Source: Synchiropus splendidus (taxonomy: Eukaryota > Chordata > Actinopteri > Syngnathiformes > Callionymidae). Taken from it: a stretch of 64,000 nt of DNA. This document shows positions 59,944 through 64,000 of the stretch, one piece after another. Both the position numbers and the translations under genes were made by a program. Positions within the stretch are counted from its first letter, which is position 1; the number at the start of each line of letters is the position of its first letter. The stretch covers positions 9,501,501 through 9,565,500 of the forward strand of contig NC_071340.1 in assembly GCF_027744825.2 (NCBI RefSeq), read 5' to 3'. The notes beneath the pieces are model-generated. The model was given only the letters and a program-made list of their open reading frames with translations, was not told the DNA's origin and searched no databases.

Positions 59944-62770
59944 AACATACTTTCGCTGAGGAATAGCAAGAGGGTCTTGGTATAAGAAAGAAGAAGCAAG
60001 ACAGTGTAAAATGATGGTATTTTCTAGAAGTGTGCCATTACTCAAAGCATGTTTAATATTTTAGATTTTTCAAAACAGCCACCCTTGGCTTTTAATACTC
60101 CATTGCACACTTGATGAGCTTCATGAGTTTTAACAGGTGACTACATCATGATGCTCATTGCGAAGGCCGTGGGTTTGCTGTAATGTCAACAAAGTAAATG
60201 ATGGCTACTCTCACTATCCTAAAATATGATGTGAACATCTGAACTTTTTTTTTTTTGCTATATAATCCCATATACATATATACTTTTTCATATATACTTG
60301 CCCCAGGAATGAAAAATGTCCAACGTTATTCACCTTTCACCTAAGACTGGATTACTTTTTACACCATTATGTCACTGTAATGTCAAAACAATGTTCATTT
60401 TTACTCACATTATAAAAGCTCAAATCCATTTTTTTTTTGTAAAACATTGATCGACAACTTTAACCAGTGAGCATGTTACATCCATTTCTGTCCCTTCTCT
60501 GACCTTCTGTGGTCACAGTGACGTCAGTGAAACTCTAGCACAGGGCTGCGCTGCCAAATTTGGCATTGCAAGGTAGAGAGCATGAAGCAGAAAGCGGGTG
60601 AAAGTGAGAGTGTGAAACAAAACTGAATTATTAAGCTTGGTGGACTCCAGCAAATTAGGTCTGTTGTTTACAGCGTCATGTGGTCAGCGTGTACATGAAT
60701 GTTTTATATCAACAATTAAAAACAGATCTGATGATAAAATGACACTTTGTTTTGCATTACGTGCCTTGTTTCTTTATCTTGACAAGCTTGTGAGCGACAG
60801 TACAAACTTTTGGGCAACAAGATTTGGCTTTGCAGTTGGTGTGAAAATGCTAGAAAATGGACTTTAATCAGTCAGCCATGGAAGCGGAATGTTTAGAAAC
60901 TTTTCTGTGAGCAGTCAAGGCATCCAGCAAAGAAGCATGGCAAAATGGCTCAGAATTCAGAAAAACATAAATATGATCTCACTGTGTGTAACTTAAAAAA
61001 AAAAAACTTGTCGACGTACTTTCAGTGTCTCAGTGTCCCACACCTTCATAGTTTTGTCAAAGGAACTGGAGACAAACATTCCAGTGTCGTACGGGTACCA
61101 CTGAACTGTCTCCACACTGAATTTGTGGACATGTCGATTTGACCTGTTACAGAAGACAATAACACACACGTTACAAATACAGAACTTTAACACTGTACTG
61201 CGACTGAAAGCTGGGTGACAGAGTTGGAAAATGCTGCCCTCTAGTGGTTCAACTTTATCGAGTTACCTTCCCACAGTGCAGATGGACTTGCACGTGTAGT
61301 TTGGTTTGCCACTGTAGTTTTCCAGGTCATAGATGACAATGACTCCATCTGCACCGCCGGATAACATGCTAGAGAAGACAGTTCATTTCATTTTCAATAT
61401 CAAGTTCTTTGTTATTCATGTTATAGAGATCAAAAAAAGAAAGGAAGTTTGAATCATGAGCATTATACCAGTATATCTGGCTAGACGATTAAAATCAATG
61501 TATCCGATTTCAAAATCTGGGGGCACCTTTGCTTCCAGTCATGTTCCTTTTAAAGGTGATTAAATAAGTGTCTACTGTATTCATGCGCGACTGTATAACA
61601 AAATTCAACTCATGAGGACACTTGGCCTACAACGTGCCATTAGAATTGTACCATTTTGTTAAATAGTTATAAAATATATTGTTAAATGGCTCATGGTTTG
61701 ACACTTAAATCAAACTATGAATCATTTAGCGATACAGCAGCTAAGTGAATATCCAGGGAGTGAAAACAAACGGTATTTCAGATTTTAATGTTCTAGGAAA
61801 AATAGCGAATTGCAATATAAACAAAAGGCAACTTACTATTTGCCCTCTATTGTTTCAATATCAATGGTATTAATGCCATTGCCATGGATTCGGTCCACTT
61901 CTCGATCAGGATTTAACTGGAGACAGAGGAGTCTGCAAAAACAGCATCAACGTCATTACAGGTTTTATTACATTGATTTTGACATCAAAACTATGACAAA
62001 GGCAGTGATGTTACACCAATACTACAGCATTTAGCCATGTATAGTGGGGAAGCTCCGATCGATCGGTCACCGATGATGATCGGACGACTTCAGCGTGATC
62101 GGTGAATGCCAATCACTACCTGTCTCTGCCGATCACAACAACCGATCACGTGTGACAGCCAGCGCTGGTTGTGACGCGACCACTCCTCCCTACGTCTGCT
62201 GTGGAGCTTCTTTCAATCTGTCTTTTAAAGTTTGCAGCTAATCACAGCTAACCCGGCGGTCCGATCGTGACATTCAGAATGCTACAAACATTTCCCAAGA
62301 AATAATCATTTATTTCACCGAGCTAGATGACCAGCCTTTCTCAGGTCATTTATATTAAAACATGTCTGAATGAAAATGATTTAATGGCTCATGTTTTCAC
62401 GTCATGTACACAGAAGGCCGCATCATTTTGACTACAAATTCATTGTCAATCCATGTGATCGGTATCGGTGATGATCGGCACTCTGGCTGATCGGTATCAG
62501 TGATCGGCAGCAAAAAACCCTGATCTATAGTTTATAGCGACCCTGCAGTGACACTGCACAGTGTTGGTTAATAATAATTCTTGAGCAGGGATATAATGTG
62601 TTATTGACAGACTTTTACATTAAGAACTTGCACTGAAATGTAATCTCAGCTTTAATGTGAATAGTCACTATAGAAATCAAAAAGCGAATGTACCTTCTGG
62701 TCGACTCGGCTCGTCTGAGTCGCAAGGGATCAAGCAGGCCAGCCTGCCGTGCAGACAAGACGCCCAACAT
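55983..62770 (-). CDS. ercc8: DNA excision repair protein ERCC-8 / Cockayne syndrome protein A, 12 coding exons
   Basis: Substrate receptor of the nuclear CUL4-DDB1 ubiquitin ligase (CRL4-CSA), which acts in transcription-coupled nucleotide excision repair at stalled RNA polymerase II. The joined exons give 401 codons; human has 396. The start [20 protein letters not shown] matches human [20 protein letters not shown], the DDB1-binding helix. A seven-bladed WD40 propeller follows: [128 protein letters not shown]. The C terminus [11 protein letters not shown] matches human AFEDAWSSSDEEG. The first exon is noncoding and the promoter is shared head-to-head with ndufaf2. Splicing oddity: exon 8 must use an AAG acceptor rather than a CAG four bases downstream. 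Confidence 0.97.
56272..56367 (-). CDS. ercc8: ercc8 coding exon 11
   Basis: [32 protein letters not shown]. Phase 0 to 0. Acceptor TCCTGCAG, donor AAG|GTACCG. Confidence 0.96.
56494..56691 (-). CDS. ercc8: ercc8 coding exon 10
   Basis: [66 protein letters not shown]. Phase 0 to 0. Acceptor TCTTCCAG, donor CAG|GTGAGA. Confidence 0.97.
57117..57241 (-). CDS. ercc8: ercc8 coding exon 9
   Basis: [41 protein letters not shown]. Acceptor GTCTTCAG, donor CTG|GTGAGC. Confidence 0.97.
57608..57711 (-). CDS. ercc8: ercc8 coding exon 8
   Basis: [34 protein letters not shown]. Frame requires acceptor TTCCAAG|TGCAGATAG; the CAG four bases later would create an immediate stop. Donor GCAG|GTAGTG. Confidence 0.92.
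58174..58240 (-). CDS. ercc8: ercc8 coding exon 7
   Basis: [21 protein letters not shown] plus two bases. Acceptor GCCTCAG, donor CCAG|GTATGC. Confidence 0.96.
58306..58374 (-). CDS. ercc8: ercc8 coding exon 6
   Basis: [22 protein letters not shown]. Acceptor TTATTTCAG, donor CAGG|GTGGGT. Confidence 0.96.
59138..59219 (-). CDS. ercc8: ercc8 coding exon 5
   Basis: [27 protein letters not shown]. Acceptor GCTACTCAG, donor GCAG|GTGTGT. Confidence 0.96.
59220..61019 (-). other. ercc8: ercc8 intron 4
   Basis: 1.8 kb; carries a long (TG)n run and several T runs. No exon recognised. Confidence 0.55.
59900..59941. repeat. (TG)n microsatellite
   Basis: About 21 uninterrupted TG units. Confidence 0.95.
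61020..61143 (-). CDS. ercc8: ercc8 coding exon 4
   Basis: [41 protein letters not shown]. Acceptor GTAACAG, donor GAAA|GTACGT. Confidence 0.97.
61267..61368 (-). CDS. ercc8: ercc8 coding exon 3
   Basis: [33 protein letters not shown]. Acceptor TCTCTAG, donor GAAG|GTAACT. Confidence 0.97.
61837..61932 (-). CDS. ercc8: ercc8 coding exon 2
   Basis: [31 protein letters not shown]. First WD blade. Acceptor TTTTGCAG, donor AATA|GTAAGT. Confidence 0.96.
62040..62530. mobile_element. Non-autonomous DNA transposon with GATCGG subterminal repeats
   Basis: The left end GGAAGCTCCGATCGATCGG and right end GTGATCGGCAGCAAAAAACC, then CTGATC, with many dispersed GATCGG/CCGATC motifs near both ends, match a widespread teleost hAT-like family. 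Possible 8-bp target duplications TATAGTGG and TATAGTTT agree at 6 of 8 bases. It lies in ercc8 intron 1. Confidence 0.5.
62694..62770 (-). CDS. ercc8: ercc8 coding exon 1
   Basis: [25 protein letters not shown] plus two bases. ATG in GCGGAGATGT. Donor AGAAG|GTACAT. Confidence 0.96.
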
Positions 62771-62844
62771 CTCCGCCAACCACAAAGAAGAAGATCTTCT
62801 TTCGGTGGCTCAGTTTTAGATTTCATCCGTAGAACGGTCTTTGC
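62771..62844 (-). promoter_or_regulatory. ercc8: ercc8 5' UTR, second part
   Basis: Minus strand: acceptor TTGTCTTTGCAG|GCAAAG at 62845/62844, then about 74 nt of leader before the ATG. It pairs with the noncoding first exon near 63.4 kb. Confidence 0.55.
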
Positions 62845-63351
62845 CTGCAAAGACAAAATTATACGAATGGAATCAAGTCAAATTAAAAATTGGGCATACA
62901 CCGCTTTTATGACACTGACATCCAGATGCATTCTGTTGAAATGCAGATTACATAATAAAACGCAGTTCATTTCTTCTCATACTGACCATAAACTCTAAAT
63001 ACTGACTTTGTGATGATCAAAGCACAGTGATCTTACAGTTGTTTTCATACAAATTTCAGGCTTATGGTCAGATAAAATCAGAATGGAATACATGGATTTA
63101 TTCAATAAATAAATCAATGAATACCATTAAAGCGCAACTACTGAGTAACAAACACCACTATAATCGGTTTTGATTCACGTTAACAAGAAATACATTCAGC
63201 AGAATGAAGTGCGTAAACAAAACGATGCTAGGGTCAGGCTAACACTGTTCCTATCAAGTTTCACGACACCGTGCAGTTTTGCTTGAAATTAGAAATTATC
63301 GTTAACTTTCACAAACCCTCTTGAAGATACGCGTCGTTGAAATCTACATAC

Positions 63352-63430
63352 CTCGCCCTTTTATCACATTTCATCGCTTTTATAAGTAACAAAACGTCTC
63401 CACAGGGCAATACAACGCCATCTTGGCATC
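63352..63430 (-). promoter_or_regulatory. ercc8: ercc8 noncoding first exon, approximate 5' end
   Basis: Minus strand: CAAGATGGC (63425-63417), a YY1-type initiator-proximal motif, then leader sequence to GGGCGAG|GTATGT, a good donor at 63352/63351. Confidence 0.5.
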
Positions 63431-63575
63431 ACGGTGTAAACACAAAGACGGTGATTGGCTGAGCTGCTGCCGCTGTCCAATCGCCGCTCGTCTTATTCAC
63501 TGTCATGGCGGACGGCTAATGACAGGGGACACTTGAACAGCGAAGGGACAACAGCGGTTCTTTCGATCAATAAAC
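63417..63575. promoter_or_regulatory. Bidirectional ercc8/ndufaf2 promoter and ndufaf2 leader
   Basis: A compact TATA-less region with two CCAAT boxes in opposite orientation (ATTGG 63454-63458, CCAAT 63477-63481). It is bounded by outward-facing YY1-like motifs, CAAGATGGC on minus (63425-63417) and TCATGGCGGAC on plus (63503-63513). This is a typical housekeeping head-to-head promoter. Confidence 0.65.
63505..63536 (+). promoter_or_regulatory. ndufaf2: Two overlapping uORFs in the ndufaf2 leader
   Basis: ATGGCGGACGGCTAA (63505-63519, MADG) ends where ATGACAGGGGACACTTGA (63519-63536, MTGDT) begins; stop and start share the A of TAATG. Both precede the ndufaf2 ATG at 63576. Confidence 0.6.
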
Positions 63576-63690
63576 ATGATCAGAATCGCGGCTGCGTTTC
63601 GGAGAGCGCTCGGCGTCGTACGGGAACAAGTTGGGACAGATCATTTTGGGAACAAGTACTTTATTATCCCCGAGCAGAAGACATGGACAG
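63576..63690 (+). CDS. ndufaf2: NADH dehydrogenase [ubiquinone] 1 alpha subcomplex assembly factor 2, exon 1 (partial gene)
   Basis: NDUFAF2 (mimitin, B17.2L) is a mitochondrial matrix chaperone for late assembly of respiratory complex I, a paralogue of the NDUFA12 subunit. Exon 1 encodes 38 codons starting MIRIAAAFRRALG, then VREQVGTDHFGNKYFIIPEQ and KTWT, closely matching VKEHVGTDQFGNKYYYIPQY in human. The basic, Ala-rich start suits a mitochondrial targeting region. The donor is ACAG|GTATGT. Remaining exons lie beyond the right edge. Position and orientation next to ercc8 agree with the human locus, which supports the call. Two short uORFs precede the ATG. Confidence 0.93.
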
Positions 63691-63928
63691 GTATGTTAAG
63701 ATAAAGGCAACAGAAGTCTGCATAACAAGGATGTTTAAAAGCTAACACTCGGTCCTTTGATGTGGGGAGTACCTCTCTTAACACGCTGCTGTTTGTACGG
63801 CCAGTTGGTTATGACATGACAGGAACATGAACGTGTCACTGCACCAATGAGTCACTAGATGGCGCTACCGGCCCAATAAGCGCCGATGTGTGGTGGTTTA
63901 TTGGTATATATATACATATATACCAATA

Positions 63929-64000
<72 letters not shown>
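63691..64000 (+). other. ndufaf2: Start of ndufaf2 intron 1
   Basis: No exon seen. A hairpin at 63897-63930 leads into a (TA)n run that reaches the window edge. Confidence 0.6.
63897..64000. repeat. 14-bp inverted repeat followed by (TA)n microsatellite
   Basis: TTTATTGGTATATA (63897-63910) and its reverse complement TATATACCAATAAA (63917-63930) surround a 6-nt loop. From 63932 the sequence is pure TA to the end. Confidence 0.9.

Overview
This is nuclear DNA from a ray-finned fish, most likely a percomorph teleost. Coding sequence is broken into short exons with GT-AG introns, gene neighbours are a few kb apart, and the spaces hold typical teleost debris: (CA)n, (TA)n and (CTC)n microsatellites, hAT-like elements, GGGGACC-type repeats and decayed LINE pieces. 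There are no bacterial operons, CRISPR arrays, tRNA/rRNA genes or intact transposons.

Four protein-coding genes can be read exon by exon. (1) kcnt1 (plus strand, CDS 9570..45810) is a Slack-type sodium-activated potassium channel. Its 31 coding exons give 1208 codons plus stop, and a possible extra 21-nt microexon lies at 41390..41410. (2) elovl7 (minus, CDS 51418..49883) is a very-long-chain fatty acid elongase with 7 coding exons and 294 codons. A noncoding first exon lies near 53.2-53.3 kb. (3) ercc8 (minus, CDS 62770..55983) is the Cockayne syndrome A WD40 protein, with 12 coding exons and 401 codons. A noncoding first exon lies near 63.4 kb. (4) ndufaf2 (plus, from 63576) is a mitochondrial complex I assembly factor; only exon 1 is inside the window. 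All exon joins I list keep frame, and every splice site is GT-AG except one apparent GC-AG intron in kcnt1.

Layout. 1..9.2 kb: no gene recognised, interspersed repeats and a LINE reverse-transcriptase remnant. 9.2..48.3 kb: kcnt1 with two long 5' introns (7.2 and 5.6 kb) and a roughly 2.5-kb 3' UTR. 48.3..49.0 kb: short gap between convergent 3' ends. 49.0..53.4 kb: elovl7 with a CpG-rich promoter. 53.4..55.6 kb: intergenic, with hAT-like repeats. 55.6..63.4 kb: ercc8. 63.35..63.58 kb: compact head-to-head promoter shared with ndufaf2. 63.7..64.0 kb: first ndufaf2 intron, ending in a TA microsatellite.

elovl7-ercc8-ndufaf2 keeps the order and orientation of the human 5q12 block. KCNT1 is on human 9q34, so its place beside elovl7 is a fish-lineage (or tetrapod-lineage) rearrangement. 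The four genes do not form a pathway. I found no previously undescribed system. The most interesting signals are the GC-AG intron holding an in-frame microexon, a 79-bp sequence duplicated in two neighbouring kcnt1 introns, tandem overlapping uORFs in the ndufaf2 leader, and a TATA-driven candidate alternative first exon in kcnt1 intron 1.
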